From Runella rosea (GTDB lineage Bacteria > Bacteroidota > Bacteroidia > Cytophagales > Spirosomataceae), in contig NZ_CP030850.1 in NCBI RefSeq assembly GCF_003325355.1, positions 2,294,001 through 2,358,000 of the forward strand: a DNA stretch of 64,000 bases, read 5' to 3'. Of this stretch, positions 28,406 through 37,875 are shown piece by piece. Below the pieces are notes generated by a model. It ran no database searches. It saw only the letters and a list, made by a program, of their open reading frames with translations, and was not told the origin of the DNA. Each line of letters begins with the position of its first letter. The first letter of the stretch is position 1. The translations under genes and the position numbers were made by a program.

Positions 28406-29554
28406 CTATCTCCTTAATATTTTTTGGGCGTTGGTTTGGTATATTTTTTTTAGCGTTCTGGGGCTTAACGACAACCCATACAAAGGCCAATGGTATCCAA
28501 ACCGATTGTGCTCGTAAAAGTGTTCGTCGGCCGATTCAAGGATTCTGAACGTGGTAAGATACATATCGCGCGAGAAGCCCATGTCGGTACCATAGACCAA
28601 CCGATCGCTATATTTTTCCATGAATGCCTTGGCAAAGCGCGGAATCGGGGCAAATTCGGCAAACCGGGCTGATATATCTGCATACAAATTGGGATACGCA
28701 TCCAGTAGCCTCGCCAATTGACTCAAATCAGCATTGCAGTTAGCCAGGTGACAAGCGATAAAAGTCGTGCGGGGATTGTCGCGCACAGCCTCTTCAAGCG
28801 TAGTAATCAACTGATCATGATTCAAAATACCCTCTTTGGTCATATCCACCCGCCATTTGGCAGCGTTCATCAAACCGTCATTGGTAGAGTCGGGCGGCAA
28901 GTACATCCAAGCATCCTCCGCTACGTGAATACTGATGGGCATTCTCAGTTCCCCACACTTCATCAATAGGGGTTTCATACGGGGGTCGTTGATGTGCATA
29001 CCACGTCCCGGAGTTGGTTTAGAGTACAATTCCCCCAAACCTTTGTCGCCCAACTCCCCCACCCCGCGCGCACCTGATTGGTAGCAGCGTACCAATTCTG
29101 CCACCGCCCGCTGCGACCAATCAGGTTGGTCCATTCCAGTATAGTCAAACCCACACCATACCTCAAAACGATTGGGATAACGGGCGTATTTACGCGCCAT
29201 GGCGTCAAAAGTGGCTCCCGTACTATATGATAAAATGACTGACTTATCAATCCCTACTTCATCCATGAGCTGTACCCACCTATCCACTTCAGCATCGCTT
29301 TTAGGATTATCGTGGGTGTGCAGATCTATCGCCGGGTATTTGGCTTTCGGAATTTTTGATTGGGGTGTTTTGTAAATTGAGACTGGGCGATAATCTTTCA
29401 ATTTGACTTGTTGAACATCCTCTGACAGTTCCGTACGTTGCAGGTAATTCAGACGGAAATCTTTCAATTTGGCGGACTGTGCTTCCTGACCGAAGGTGAC
29501 ACACTGTATTGCCCCCAAAATGACGGACAAAAGCGTACTGCGGTAGTTGAACAT
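28406..29554 (-). CDS. Exported amidohydrolase-2 family protein
   Basis: A 382-aa protein with an N-terminal signal peptide (cleavage near VTFGQE) and a TIM-barrel metal-dependent hydrolase. Motifs include AIDLHTHDNPK (metal HxH), MPISIHVAEDAW, TTFIACHLANCNAD and LVYGTDMGFSRD (late metal Asp). Amidohydrolase-2 members act as decarboxylases or lactone hydrolases. The substrate cannot be read from sequence. It appears monocistronic. Confidence 0.87.
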   Translation of the reverse strand: MFNYRSTLLSVILGAIQCVTFGQEAQSAKLKDFRLNYLQRTELSEDVQQVKLKDYRPVSIYKTPQSKIPKAKYPAIDLHTHDNPKSDAEVDRWVQLMDEVGIDKSVILSYSTGATFDAMARKYARYPNRFEVWCGFDYTGMDQPDWSQRAVAELVRCYQSGARGVGELGDKGLGELYSKPTPGRGMHINDPRMKPLLMKCGELRMPISIHVAEDAWMYLPPDSTNDGLMNAAKWRVDMTKEGILNHDQLITTLEEAVRDNPRTTFIACHLANCNADLSQLARLLDAYPNLYADISARFAEFAPIPRFAKAFMEKYSDRLVYGTDMGFSRDMYLTTFRILESADEHFYEHNRFGYHWPLYGLSLSPRTLKKIYQTNAQKILRR

Positions 29555-29913
29555 AATACTGTTTTGATTTAAAATTGCTACTTACTAAACTGCTTATAAT
29601 CAAACCTTTCTATCCTTCAAATCTACTCACCATCCTACCTTGATGATACTATATAGTGGCAGGAGTTAGTCCTATTTGAGGAATACAGTAAGGCCCATCA
29701 GAAAGATACAACTTATGCCAAAATTTTTCAGAGAGAATTGATTTCTACCCACATAAGGCCCTCACTTAGATTTGCGGGCGTTACGGGTCATGGTGGCACA
29801 CTACGACCACGATTTTCACCAAAGCCTATTGAAAACCAATATCTTATAAACCTTTTTTACCCGCTGCGGCCCGAACTACACCCACTGGATAAGGAGCAGG
29901 CTTGGGCAGGGGA
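29555..29913. other. Intergenic region between the amidohydrolase and dehydratase genes
   Basis: About 360 bp without a convincing gene. It serves as the upstream region of the minus-strand amidohydrolase. A plus-strand frame from 29738 runs into the dehydratase gene antisense and has no family features, so I treat it as a shadow. Confidence 0.5.
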
Positions 29914-29950
29914 TAAAAAAAGCGTCGGACAGTTTGAAACTGTCCGACGC
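29914..29950 (-). terminator. Terminator of the IlvD/Edd gene
   Basis: A 12-13-bp perfect stem of GCGTCGGACAGTTT and complement with a very short loop, followed on the minus strand by seven T (As at 29914-29921 on the plus strand). Confidence 0.92.
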
Positions 29951-29972
29951 CTAACAATACAAGCCTCTTTAT

Positions 29973-31688
29973 TTAATGCGACTCTCTACTCACTTTGTGC
30001 CCTGATTTACCAATCAAAAAGTCAAAATCACAACCTTCGTGCGATTGGGTCACGTGCTCAATGTAAAGCTTATTGTGGCCGCGGTTGTAGCCCAAATCAA
30101 TCGGCGTCCAAGCGGCTCGGCGGCGTGCGATTTCATCGTCTGAAACGTGCCAGTGAATATAGCGTTCGTGAATGTCAATTTCGATGATGTCGCCGTTTTC
30201 AACCAATCCCAAATTACCACCGATGGCACTTTCAGGAGAAGCGTGTAATAACACCGTTCCGTAGGCCGTTCCACTCATGCGGGCATCAGAAATACGCACC
30301 ATGTCCGTCACTCCTTTTTCCAACAGTTTTTTAGGCAACGCCATGTTACCAACTTCAGGCATTCCTGGATAACCTTTTGGCCCTACGTTTTTAAGGACCA
30401 TTACGCAAGTCTCGTCAATATCCAGTTCTGGGTCTTCGATACGAGCATGATAATCTTCAATCGACTCAAACACCACAGCCCGACCTTTGTGCTTCATCAA
30501 ATGCGCCGAAGCCGCCGAAGGTTTAATAACCGCGCCATTTTCGCACAAATTACCTTTAATAACCGCAATCCCTCCTTCTTCCAAAATCGGCGACTCTCCC
30601 GATGCAATCACGTCAGGATTCCAGTTTTTGGCATTTAATGAATTATCAATCAGCGATTTACCATTTACGGTTATTACATTTTTGTGTAAATGCTCCTTCA
30701 TTTCATTAATGACCACCTGCAAGCCACCTGCGTAGAAATAATCTTCCATGAGGTATTTACCAGAAGGCATTACATTCAATAAAAACGGCATTCGTGAACC
30801 TACGCGGTCAAAGTCGTCCAACGTCAAGTCTACGCCTACCCGGCCCGCGATGGCCAGCAAGTGCAACACAAAATTTGTAGAGCCTCCCACGCCCGCATTG
30901 AGCATAATAGCATTTTCGAAGGCTTCTCTGGTCAATATTTTTGAAAGTGTCAGATTCTCTTTGACCATTTCTACAATGCGCATTCCCGTCATGTGGGCAT
31001 TCATTTTCTTACGCGAATCAGCGGCAGGAATCGCCGACAGCCCGGGTAGTGTAAGGCCCAGAGCTTCGGCCATGGTCGCCATGGTAGAAGCCGTACCCAT
31101 CGTAGAGCAGTGACCAATACTACGGCTCATACAACTCTCTGCTTCTTCAAATTCTTCGGGAGTCATTTTACCCGTTTTGAGGTCATCGGCAAACCGCCAT
31201 ACGTCGGTGCCCGAACCGATGGCTTTGCCTTGAAAACGCCCCGCCAACATCGGCCCACCAGGCAATACAATCGTGGGTAAATCAACGCTCGCGGCCCCCA
31301 TGATGAGCGAAGGGGTGGTTTTGTCGCAACCCGTCAATAAGACAATCCCATCGAAAGGATTGGCTCGAATACTTTCCTCGACCGACATACTCGCCAGATT
31401 GCGATACAGCATGGCCGTAGGACGAATAAGGGTTTCCCCCAAAGACATCACTGGAAATTCCAACGGAAAACCACCCGCTTCGTAAATACCGTTTTTAACA
31501 CTTTGGGCTAAGTCTCGAAAGTGGCCGTTGCAAGGTGTTACTTCCGACCACGTATTACAAATACCAATCACGGGTTTTCCCTTAAATTGGTGCGGCGCAT
31601 GGCCTTGGTTTTTCATCCAACTGCGGTAAATAAAACCGTCTTTACCTTCTTTGCCAAACCAGTCCTGGCTGCGGAGTTCATTTTCCAT
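29973..31688 (-). CDS. IlvD/Edd-family dehydratase (sugar-acid type likely)
   Basis: A 571-aa iron-sulfur dehydratase. The cluster cysteines are visible in GICNTWSEVTPCNGH, LLTGCDKTTPSL and SIGHCSTMGTASTMA. The N-terminal FGKEGKDGFIYRSWMKNQG and the spacing of blocks are closer to the L-arabinonate/D-xylonate dehydratase branch than to valine-pathway dihydroxy-acid dehydratase (IlvD). The distinction is inference from memory of family motifs. No other isoleucine/valine synthesis gene is adjacent; IlvE sits 2 kb away as a separate unit. Neighbouring genes do not show a sugar-acid pathway either. Confidence 0.85.
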   Translation of the reverse strand: MENELRSQDWFGKEGKDGFIYRSWMKNQGHAPHQFKGKPVIGICNTWSEVTPCNGHFRDLAQSVKNGIYEAGGFPLEFPVMSLGETLIRPTAMLYRNLASMSVEESIRANPFDGIVLLTGCDKTTPSLIMGAASVDLPTIVLPGGPMLAGRFQGKAIGSGTDVWRFADDLKTGKMTPEEFEEAESCMSRSIGHCSTMGTASTMATMAEALGLTLPGLSAIPAADSRKKMNAHMTGMRIVEMVKENLTLSKILTREAFENAIMLNAGVGGSTNFVLHLLAIAGRVGVDLTLDDFDRVGSRMPFLLNVMPSGKYLMEDYFYAGGLQVVINEMKEHLHKNVITVNGKSLIDNSLNAKNWNPDVIASGESPILEEGGIAVIKGNLCENGAVIKPSAASAHLMKHKGRAVVFESIEDYHARIEDPELDIDETCVMVLKNVGPKGYPGMPEVGNMALPKKLLEKGVTDMVRISDARMSGTAYGTVLLHASPESAIGGNLGLVENGDIIEIDIHERYIHWHVSDDEIARRRAAWTPIDLGYNRGHNKLYIEHVTQSHEGCDFDFLIGKSGHKVSRESH

Positions 31689-31806
31689 TATCTTTCGTTG
31701 AAATTTTCGGTTTCGATTTTAGTACAATAAGGCAAAAAGGGGGAAAATCTAATAGTTGCTCATCTAAAGAAGAAGGCGTATTTTTGAAGAAACAAAGTAA
31801 GTTGTG

Positions 31807-32385
31807 ATGGAAACAATAGCCGTAAAAACATATACCGTCGAAGAATACTTTGCTTTCTGTGAGCAAAATACGGGGCGTTTTGAGTACGTAAACGGAGAAA
31901 TTATCGAAATGTCGGGAGAATCAGTAACTGCCAATCAAATTGCGGGTAATATTCATTTTTATCTGCGTGGTCTTTTAGAAGACCAACCTTTTATTTTTGT
32001 TCAAAATGCTGTAAAACTGCAAGTAAAAGGAGGAAAAGCGTTTAGAATTCCTGATTTTTTCATTTTTCACGAAAGCGGTAATCAAAAAAAATACGCAACC
32101 GAACCAATTTTTATTGTTGAGGTATTGTCGGAAAGCAGTATTAACACGGATCGTGTAACCAAATTAGCTGAATACACGCAAATCCCAACGTTACAATATT
32201 ATTTAATCATCGAACAAGAGGAATGTTTGGTAGAAGTTTTCAACCGCGAAGGAAAACGTTGGTACGTAGATTTCTACAGCGATTTGAAAGAAACCATTGA
32301 TTTTCCAGCCCTAAACGTAAAATTGCCCGTATCAGTAATTTACAAAAAAATCAATTTGCCTGCCGCGTCTTCATCGTCCGAATAA
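31807..32385 (+). CDS. Uma2 family endonuclease-like protein (second copy)
   Basis: A 192-aa PDDEXK-fold protein like the one at 15666. Motifs are GRFEYVNGEIIEMSGES, the acidic strand RIPDFFIFHE and PIFIVEVLSESSI with TRVTKLAEYTQIPTLQYYLII-type helices (here DRVTKLAEYTQ). I chose the ATG at 31807 over the GTG one codon earlier. The 3' end overlaps the convergent ABA4-like gene by 35 bp. Role unknown. Confidence 0.85.
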   Translation: METIAVKTYTVEEYFAFCEQNTGRFEYVNGEIIEMSGESVTANQIAGNIHFYLRGLLEDQPFIFVQNAVKLQVKGGKAFRIPDFFIFHESGNQKKYATEPIFIVEVLSESSINTDRVTKLAEYTQIPTLQYYLIIEQEECLVEVFNREGKRWYVDFYSDLKETIDFPALNVKLPVSVIYKKINLPAASSSSE

Positions 32386-32776
32386 CCCAATACGCCAGTA
32401 ATCCAATCGGTCCCAACATAAAGCAGAAAAAAAGCGGTAGTACAATCCACCCGTGCGGGATATTTTTCTCTTGGGAGTCTTTCAACACAAAGCTTCCTGC
32501 TACCAAATCAAACGCTAAATAGTGAATCCACCCAGCCAACACTGCGCCGTCGCCTCCTTTAGAAAATAAACTTTTGACCCCCTCAAACGTACTGAAGTCA
32601 TTGAAATTCAACGGCCCACCGCTGAAAATAAAATATGCGTATAGGCACGCCAGCGAAACGGGAATCAGGTACGAGCGCACCAGCCACTGCGTAACGCGCC
32701 AACGCGGCGCAACAATCATCAGAAGCCATTGGGGCAATACGAGCGCATTAGCGATTTGAAAAGCAGTTTCTATCAT
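32351..32776 (-). CDS. ABA4-like (DUF4281) integral membrane protein
   Basis: A 141-aa protein with four hydrophobic segments, starting at the ATG at 32776. Blocks such as ANALVLPQWLLMI, GGDGAVLAGWIHYLAFDLVAGSFV and MLGPIGLLAYWVIR match the ABA4-like family (named after a plant neoxanthin-synthesis protein). The bacterial role is not established; a link to carotenoids is only suggestive. It converges on and overlaps the Uma2 gene. Confidence 0.8.
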   Translation of the reverse strand: MIETAFQIANALVLPQWLLMIVAPRWRVTQWLVRSYLIPVSLACLYAYFIFSGGPLNFNDFSTFEGVKSLFSKGGDGAVLAGWIHYLAFDLVAGSFVLKDSQEKNIPHGWIVLPLFFCFMLGPIGLLAYWVIRTMKTRQAN

Positions 32777-32924
32777 CGTATTTTGGATTGGGGTAAACCT
32801 CTTTATTTCAATCTTCAATTTACATGTTTTAAGGAGAATTAAACCGTTTTACCCATTAGTTTGTTGGAACACTAAAAACAGGCAAGTCGAACAAAGAATG
32901 ATTGACCAGCCGTACCAAAAATAC

Positions 32925-33479
32925 ATGAAAATTTATACAAAAACGGGTGACAAAGGCACCACTTCACTCGTGGGCGGGACGCGCATCAGTAAGGCAGATT
33001 TACGAATCGATACCTACGGCACGGTAGATGAGCTTAATTCCTACATCGGCTTAGTCCGCGACCAACCCGTGAATGAAGTACGCCGCGACTTTTTAAAATA
33101 TATTCAGGACCGCCTCTTTACGATTGGCTCCATTTTGGCCTCCGAGCCTGACAACAAAAAACACTTTATCCCTGACCTCCACGAAGAAGACATCGTCGCA
33201 TTGGAGCTTGCCATGGACGAAATGAACACCGTACTTGAGCCCATGCGCTCGTTTATTCTGCCAGGAGGGCATCCTTCGGTCTCGTTTGGGCACGTGGCCC
33301 GTACGGTGTGCCGGCGAGCCGAGCGTTTGGTCATTGCACTCAATGAATCTGAACCCGTTGAAGCCGAGGTGATTCGGTACTTAAACCGTCTTTCTGATTA
33401 TTTATTTGTGCTTTCACGAAAAATGGCACAGGAATTGGGAATAGAAGAAATAAAATGGGCGGGCCGTAAATCCTCGTAA
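32925..33479 (+). CDS. Cob(I)alamin adenosyltransferase (PduO type)
   Basis: A 184-aa ATP:cobalamin adenosyltransferase that makes coenzyme B12. The start at 32925 gives MKIYTKTGDKGTTSLVGG, the standard N-terminus with the ATP-binding TGDxGTT. An ATG nine codons upstream is also possible. Other signature blocks are RISKADLRIDTYGTVDELNS, FILPGGHP and ARTVCRRAERLV near residue 125. It supports use of adenosylcobalamin, for example by methylmalonyl-CoA mutase. The stop codon sits inside a hairpin repeat. Confidence 0.94.
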   Translation: MKIYTKTGDKGTTSLVGGTRISKADLRIDTYGTVDELNSYIGLVRDQPVNEVRRDFLKYIQDRLFTIGSILASEPDNKKHFIPDLHEEDIVALELAMDEMNTVLEPMRSFILPGGHPSVSFGHVARTVCRRAERLVIALNESEPVEAEVIRYLNRLSDYLFVLSRKMAQELGIEEIKWAGRKSS

Positions 33480-33529
33480 GGGCAGACGCAACGGTACAAA
33501 AGGGCAGATGCAAGGCCTGCCCCTACGAG
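33473..33529. repeat. REP-like hairpin repeat (GGGCAGRYGCAAGGCCTGCCCCTAC type)
   Basis: A 13-bp imperfect inverted repeat (CTCGTAAGGGCAG against CTGCCCCTACGAG, one mismatch) with an inner second GGGCAG unit. It overlaps the end of the adenosyltransferase gene. It shares the core AAGGCCTGCCCCTAC with the palindrome at 39555 and resembles the array at 60490, so it belongs to a dispersed family. Confidence 0.75.
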
Positions 33530-33706
33530 CCCAATTCATTTTTTTGATAACTAAACTGATATTTTCTTGTCTTTTCGCCGAAAAATAAAAATATTTGCAT
33601 TGACAACTAATTTTGACCTTTTGGCACACTAAGTGCTGATACAGAACAGTTGATACTTAGAAATCAGATACAATAATTGCTTACATACAGTAAAACCACC
33701 AACACA

Positions 33707-34774
33707 ATGACAACGGACACATTGGCCATGGAAATCAAACGCGTAGAAGCTTCGCGTATCCATGAAGTAGATTTCGACAATTTGGTATTTGGTCGCCATT
33801 ATTCAGACCACATGTTTGTCGCCGATTATATTAACGGTGAATGGACCAACCTTCAAATTGTCCCCTATGCCAACCTCAGCCTCAGCCCCGCCACTGCCGC
33901 TCTCCACTACGGACAAGCAATTTTTGAAGGAATGAAAGCCTACAAAAACGAAGCAGGTGAGCCACTGATGTTCCGTCCGTTGGACAACTGGGCGCGTTTT
34001 AACAAGTCGGCCACGCGTATGTGCATGCCAGAAGTCCCCGAAGAAATTTTCATGGGCGGCCTCACCGAATTGCTCCGTACAGATGCGGCTTGGATTCCTA
34101 CTGCCCCAGATACTTCGCTTTATATTCGTCCGTATATGTTTTCTACCGATGCCTATATTGGTGTAAGACCTTCAGATACCTACAAGTTTATCATTTTTAC
34201 CAGCCCAGTAGGAAAATACTACTCAAAACCTCCACGCGTGAAAGTGGAGCAGCACTACATCCGCGCGGCCGAAGGTGGCGTAGGTTTTGCCAAATGTGCG
34301 GGTAATTATGGCGGCTCGTTGTATCCTGCCAAATTGGCCCAACAACAAGGCTACGACCAAATTATCTGGACGGACGCCCGCGACCACGAGTATGTAGAAG
34401 AATCAGGAACGATGAACGTGATGTTTTTCATGGATGGCAAACTCATTACGCCTGCTACTTCCGATACCATCCTCAACGGTGTGACCCGCAAAAGCATCGT
34501 AGATATTGCCCGTCATTGGGGAGTACCTGTAGAAGAACGTAAAGTAGCCGTGAAAGAAATCATAGATGCGCTTAAAGAAGGCCGTTTAGAGGCGGCTTTT
34601 GGGGCAGGAACTGCCGTGGTGGTGTCGCCGTTTGGCGTAATCGGCTTTGAAGGAACCGACTACGAACTTCCTGCCGTGACCGAAGATTCATTTGTTGCGC
34701 GCGTTAAAAACTTTTTAACCGACCTCCGTACTGGAAAAACAGAAGACCCTTTTGGATGGGTAGTGAAAGCATAA
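33707..34774 (+). CDS. ilvE: Branched-chain amino acid aminotransferase
   Basis: A 355-aa fold-type IV PLP enzyme of the ~355-residue IlvE class, using Glu/2-oxoglutarate with Leu, Ile and Val. The start at 33707 (ATG) is preferred over an upstream TTG. Blocks are YADHMFVADYINGEW-like (here YSDHMFVADYI), LHYGQAIFEGMKAY, the PLP lysine region GGVGFAKCAGNYGGSL, DHEYVEESGTMNVMF and ILNGVTRKSI. A TAATTTTG -7-like box is ~100 bp upstream. It ends at a terminator. Confidence 0.95.
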   Translation: MTTDTLAMEIKRVEASRIHEVDFDNLVFGRHYSDHMFVADYINGEWTNLQIVPYANLSLSPATAALHYGQAIFEGMKAYKNEAGEPLMFRPLDNWARFNKSATRMCMPEVPEEIFMGGLTELLRTDAAWIPTAPDTSLYIRPYMFSTDAYIGVRPSDTYKFIIFTSPVGKYYSKPPRVKVEQHYIRAAEGGVGFAKCAGNYGGSLYPAKLAQQQGYDQIIWTDARDHEYVEESGTMNVMFFMDGKLITPATSDTILNGVTRKSIVDIARHWGVPVEERKVAVKEIIDALKEGRLEAAFGAGTAVVVSPFGVIGFEGTDYELPAVTEDSFVARVKNFLTDLRTGKTEDPFGWVVKA

Positions 34775-34800
34775 ATTCATAATTTCTCCTATCTTATTTA

Positions 34801-34850
34801 GGCGTCAGACGGACTGGGCGTCCCCGTTCAAACCGTCTGATGCTTTTTTT
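34801..34850 (+). terminator. ilvE terminator
   Basis: GCGTCAGACGG pairs with CCGTCTGATGC around a ~20-nt loop and is followed by seven T, 26 bp after the ilvE stop. Confidence 0.92.
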
Positions 34851-34904
34851 ATGCTGTCCTATAATTCAAAACACCTAAGAATTAGGCGAAGGCGAGCCCC
34901 GCTC

Positions 34905-35663
34905 CTACCTTAGCTTTTGGTACTTCAAATACGTGTAACGGGCGTTTTCTTTGGCAATAAACCAACCATAATATCCATCTAAAAAGCCAAATTTGAAGAT
35001 ATATTCTACCAAGAAACGAAACGCTGGACTGAGGTAGACTTTAATAAAAGAAGCTTTTTTGCCTATTTTTCGCCCTTTTTCGGCAAAAAGTGTACTGTAT
35101 CGGTCGGTTTTGGCGACAAATTGTTCGGGTGTATCAACGGTATAGTGATGTACGTACCCCGTTAGTTTTTTAATGATATGCTCTGGTTTGAGCGTCAAGC
35201 CTTCATGGACCGCGTCAGTATTCCACTGAATCTTTTTTCTGTTAAAAATTCGGATGTGTGATTCTGGATTCCAACCACCAAAGCGAATCAACTTCCCCGC
35301 AAAAACCGTTCTGAAAGGCAAATCATAGGCATCTGCCTCTGGGGCGGGAGTGAAGGCCTGTTTTATGCTTTCGATTAACTCCGGGCTTACTACTTCGTCA
35401 TCGTCTACAGATAAAATCCAATCGTGTTTTGCCCACTGATTTCCAAAGTTTTTCTGCTCAGAATACCCAGTCCAAGGTCGTTCGAGCACATTAGCTCCCG
35501 CCGCCCGAGCTACTTTTCGGGTAAGGTCAGTGCTGCCAGAATCCACAACTACAATATCATCGGTGAGGGCTTTAAGGGCTTCAATCGTTTTAGCGATTTT
35601 CTTTTCTTGGTTAACGGTAATAATAACGGCCGAAAGCGAGGTCATGGCGTATTTTTTATACAT
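34905..35663 (-). CDS. Glycosyltransferase family 2 (WaaE/KdtX-like)
   Basis: A 252-aa GT2 enzyme. The N-terminal GT-A fold shows LSAVIITVNQEKKIAKTIEAL, DIVVVDSGSTDLTRK and the metal-binding LSVDDDEVVSPEL. The middle GGWNPESHIRIFNRKK and LTGYVHHYTVDTPEQ blocks and the short C-terminal amphipathic segment match the LPS core glucosyltransferase WaaE/KdtX group. Likely acts on lipopolysaccharide core at the inner membrane face. No kdtA or coaD is next to it. Confidence 0.87.
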   Translation of the reverse strand: MYKKYAMTSLSAVIITVNQEKKIAKTIEALKALTDDIVVVDSGSTDLTRKVARAAGANVLERPWTGYSEQKNFGNQWAKHDWILSVDDDEVVSPELIESIKQAFTPAPEADAYDLPFRTVFAGKLIRFGGWNPESHIRIFNRKKIQWNTDAVHEGLTLKPEHIIKKLTGYVHHYTVDTPEQFVAKTDRYSTLFAEKGRKIGKKASFIKVYLSPAFRFLVEYIFKFGFLDGYYGWFIAKENARYTYLKYQKLR

Positions 35664-35781
35664 TTCTAAAGCGCAACCTACTGTTTTCTCCTCAATGCAA
35701 CAAATAATAACTCGTTCTGTCCAAAGGTTCTTCGCAGGGAAACGTACATCGAGGCGCTTTTTCTAGTCCCTTTTGTGAGTT

Positions 35782-37647
35782 CTATCCCACTTCAACAAAC
35801 GTTCTTTCAGTAAATACCAAAGGAGTAGCGAGGGGTAAAGTGAGTTCGATGATTGTGCCCTGATTGGGTGCTGATTGCACCACCATGCTACCGTCAAGTT
35901 CTTCCACCCGTTTTTCCATGTTAAAAAGCCCATTGCCGCTGCCTTTCACAGCTTCTTTGTCAAAGCCTATCCCGTCATCCTTAATCTCAAGATGAAGTTG
36001 CTGGTTTTTTCTGCAAATCTTTATCCAAACATTCCCTGCCTGCGCATATTTGGCGGCATTGTTGATGGCTTCTTTAAAAATAAGGTAAAAATTATACTGT
36101 TGATTGGACGGAAGCTTATAGCCTTTTAATTCTTCTGAAATACAAAAATCGTAGTGAATGTGCTTTGGTTCAAGCATTTCTGACGCAAAAATTTTCATCT
36201 TGGTGGTGATACTTTCCAGGCTATCATTCATGGGGCGAGTGGTCCAGATGATGTCCCGAATCGTACTCACGGTTCGTTGCGAGTTAATGCTTATCAAGTC
36301 CAACAGTTCTTTTAGCTGTTCATCTTTGTCCTTCAGTTGGCGTTTGGCCGCTTGACTCAACATCGCTACTCCACTCAGCGTTGCGCCCAAATCATCGTGT
36401 AAATCGCGCGCAATTTGACTCCTAATTCGGTCGGACAACTGCATTTGACGAATGGTTTCCGCTTGTGCTTTTTGGGCATCGCGAATTTGTTTCAGCCGGT
36501 TTCTATAAAATGCATAACTCAAAACCCCCATCAACATTACAATAACCGACGCCAACGAAATAATCCAATAGGTTTGGCTCTTCAATTCTGCTTCTTGCGA
36601 GGCCTTGATTTGTTTGAGGCGCTGATTTTCTTTGTCTTTCTCGAAGGCAGTATATTTCAATTCAACCAGTTCGGCACGAACCACATTCTTTTTCCGTTCA
36701 ATCGAGTCGCTCAGTGTTTTGTACTCCTGAAAATAGCCCAACGCCTCTTTATAGTCGCCTTTCATTTCTTCTAACTCCGCCATTTCTCGATTGATATGTG
36801 CGATTTCTACAATGGACCCAAACTGGTTAGCCGCGTCGAGGGCTTTTTGAAAATACACTTTGGCGCTGTCGAGTTTCTGTTGAAGCCTGAACGTCTTCGC
36901 AGATTCTTCATAACACTGAATTTGGAGTAGTTTTTCGCCGTATTGTTGACTTTGCTGCGTAGCCTTCCTCATGTACCAAAGCGCCGTAGAAAACTCCCGA
37001 CGGTCGTTGTAATTTCGGGCAATGCCCAATAAAACCTGCGGCAATATCTGGTAATTTTGGTCGGCTTGCTCCGCCAATTTTAGGCCTTGTTCTAAGTACT
37101 TCAACGATTCTTCGTAGCGGCCCATTCGACGATATAAGTCGCCGATTTGCTCGTGATTAACCGCCATTCCCCGTATTTCATTCTTTTTTTTATTCAACTC
37201 CAAAGCGCGAAAAGTATAATCTAACGCCTTATCAAGTTGATTCATGCTTTTGTAATTTTCGGCAATATTGTTCAGGCAAATCGCTTTACCACGCTCCCAC
37301 CCCGTCTGTTCAAAAATCTTCAACGCCGTAAGATAGTATTCCTGCCCTTTGGCATAATTCCCTTCCAACGACTCCAGAATGGCGTAATTGATAAAACTTT
37401 GGCCGATATTGGTGTTGTTATTGAGTTTTTTGGCAAGCTGATTGGCTTCATTGGCGTAGCGCCACGCGGTAGTTTGGTCAATTTCAGAAAGGCGATAGGC
37501 CAACCGATGGAGTGTCACGACACGCGCGCTGTCTTGGACGGGATGCGTAGCCAGCCAATGCCGCAGACTGTCGACTATCCGGTTTTGGGCCGTCAATCCA
37601 ATGCTTACCGTGTAAAACAAAGCAATAAAAGCCAATCTAATTTTCAT
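35782..37647 (-). CDS. TPR-containing sensor histidine kinase (HisKA_3 type)
   Basis: A 621-aa kinase with a signal peptide (residues 1-20), about six tetratricopeptide repeats in the periplasm (~45-300), a coiled-coil and one transmembrane helix near residue 360, and a cytoplasmic kinase. The phosphoacceptor His is in QIARDLHDDLGATLSG. The ATPase has a N-box around YLIFKEAINNAAKYAQ and G-boxes DDGIGF and GNGLFNMEKRVEEL. This NarX/DegS-like class normally pairs with a LuxR-type response regulator. None is within reach, so it is an orphan in this window. Confidence 0.92.
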   Translation of the reverse strand: MKIRLAFIALFYTVSIGLTAQNRIVDSLRHWLATHPVQDSARVVTLHRLAYRLSEIDQTTAWRYANEANQLAKKLNNNTNIGQSFINYAILESLEGNYAKGQEYYLTALKIFEQTGWERGKAICLNNIAENYKSMNQLDKALDYTFRALELNKKKNEIRGMAVNHEQIGDLYRRMGRYEESLKYLEQGLKLAEQADQNYQILPQVLLGIARNYNDRREFSTALWYMRKATQQSQQYGEKLLQIQCYEESAKTFRLQQKLDSAKVYFQKALDAANQFGSIVEIAHINREMAELEEMKGDYKEALGYFQEYKTLSDSIERKKNVVRAELVELKYTAFEKDKENQRLKQIKASQEAELKSQTYWIISLASVIVMLMGVLSYAFYRNRLKQIRDAQKAQAETIRQMQLSDRIRSQIARDLHDDLGATLSGVAMLSQAAKRQLKDKDEQLKELLDLISINSQRTVSTIRDIIWTTRPMNDSLESITTKMKIFASEMLEPKHIHYDFCISEELKGYKLPSNQQYNFYLIFKEAINNAAKYAQAGNVWIKICRKNQQLHLEIKDDGIGFDKEAVKGSGNGLFNMEKRVEELDGSMVVQSAPNQGTIIELTLPLATPLVFTERTFVEVG

Positions 37648-37875
37648 AAGCGATAACGGGCAGCCATAATTATAGAACGAATTTGCTAATTTTCTTATAT
37701 CTTACCTACACCAATTTAGTTAATGGTAATTGTATCAAGATACAATATTTATCTGACTTACTAGCAAAATACCGAATACATACCAGATTTGCGCCTCTAG
37801 CCTGTATGAGAAGCAATTAAAGCCTCAGCATTATGAAAAAAATGTAGGGTTCGACAAAGAAAATAGGGCAGAAAC

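Noticed and set aside
29738-30187. 149-residue plus-strand frame upstream of and antisense to the dehydratase gene
   Set aside because: No recognisable motif, and more than half lies antisense to a conserved enzyme gene.
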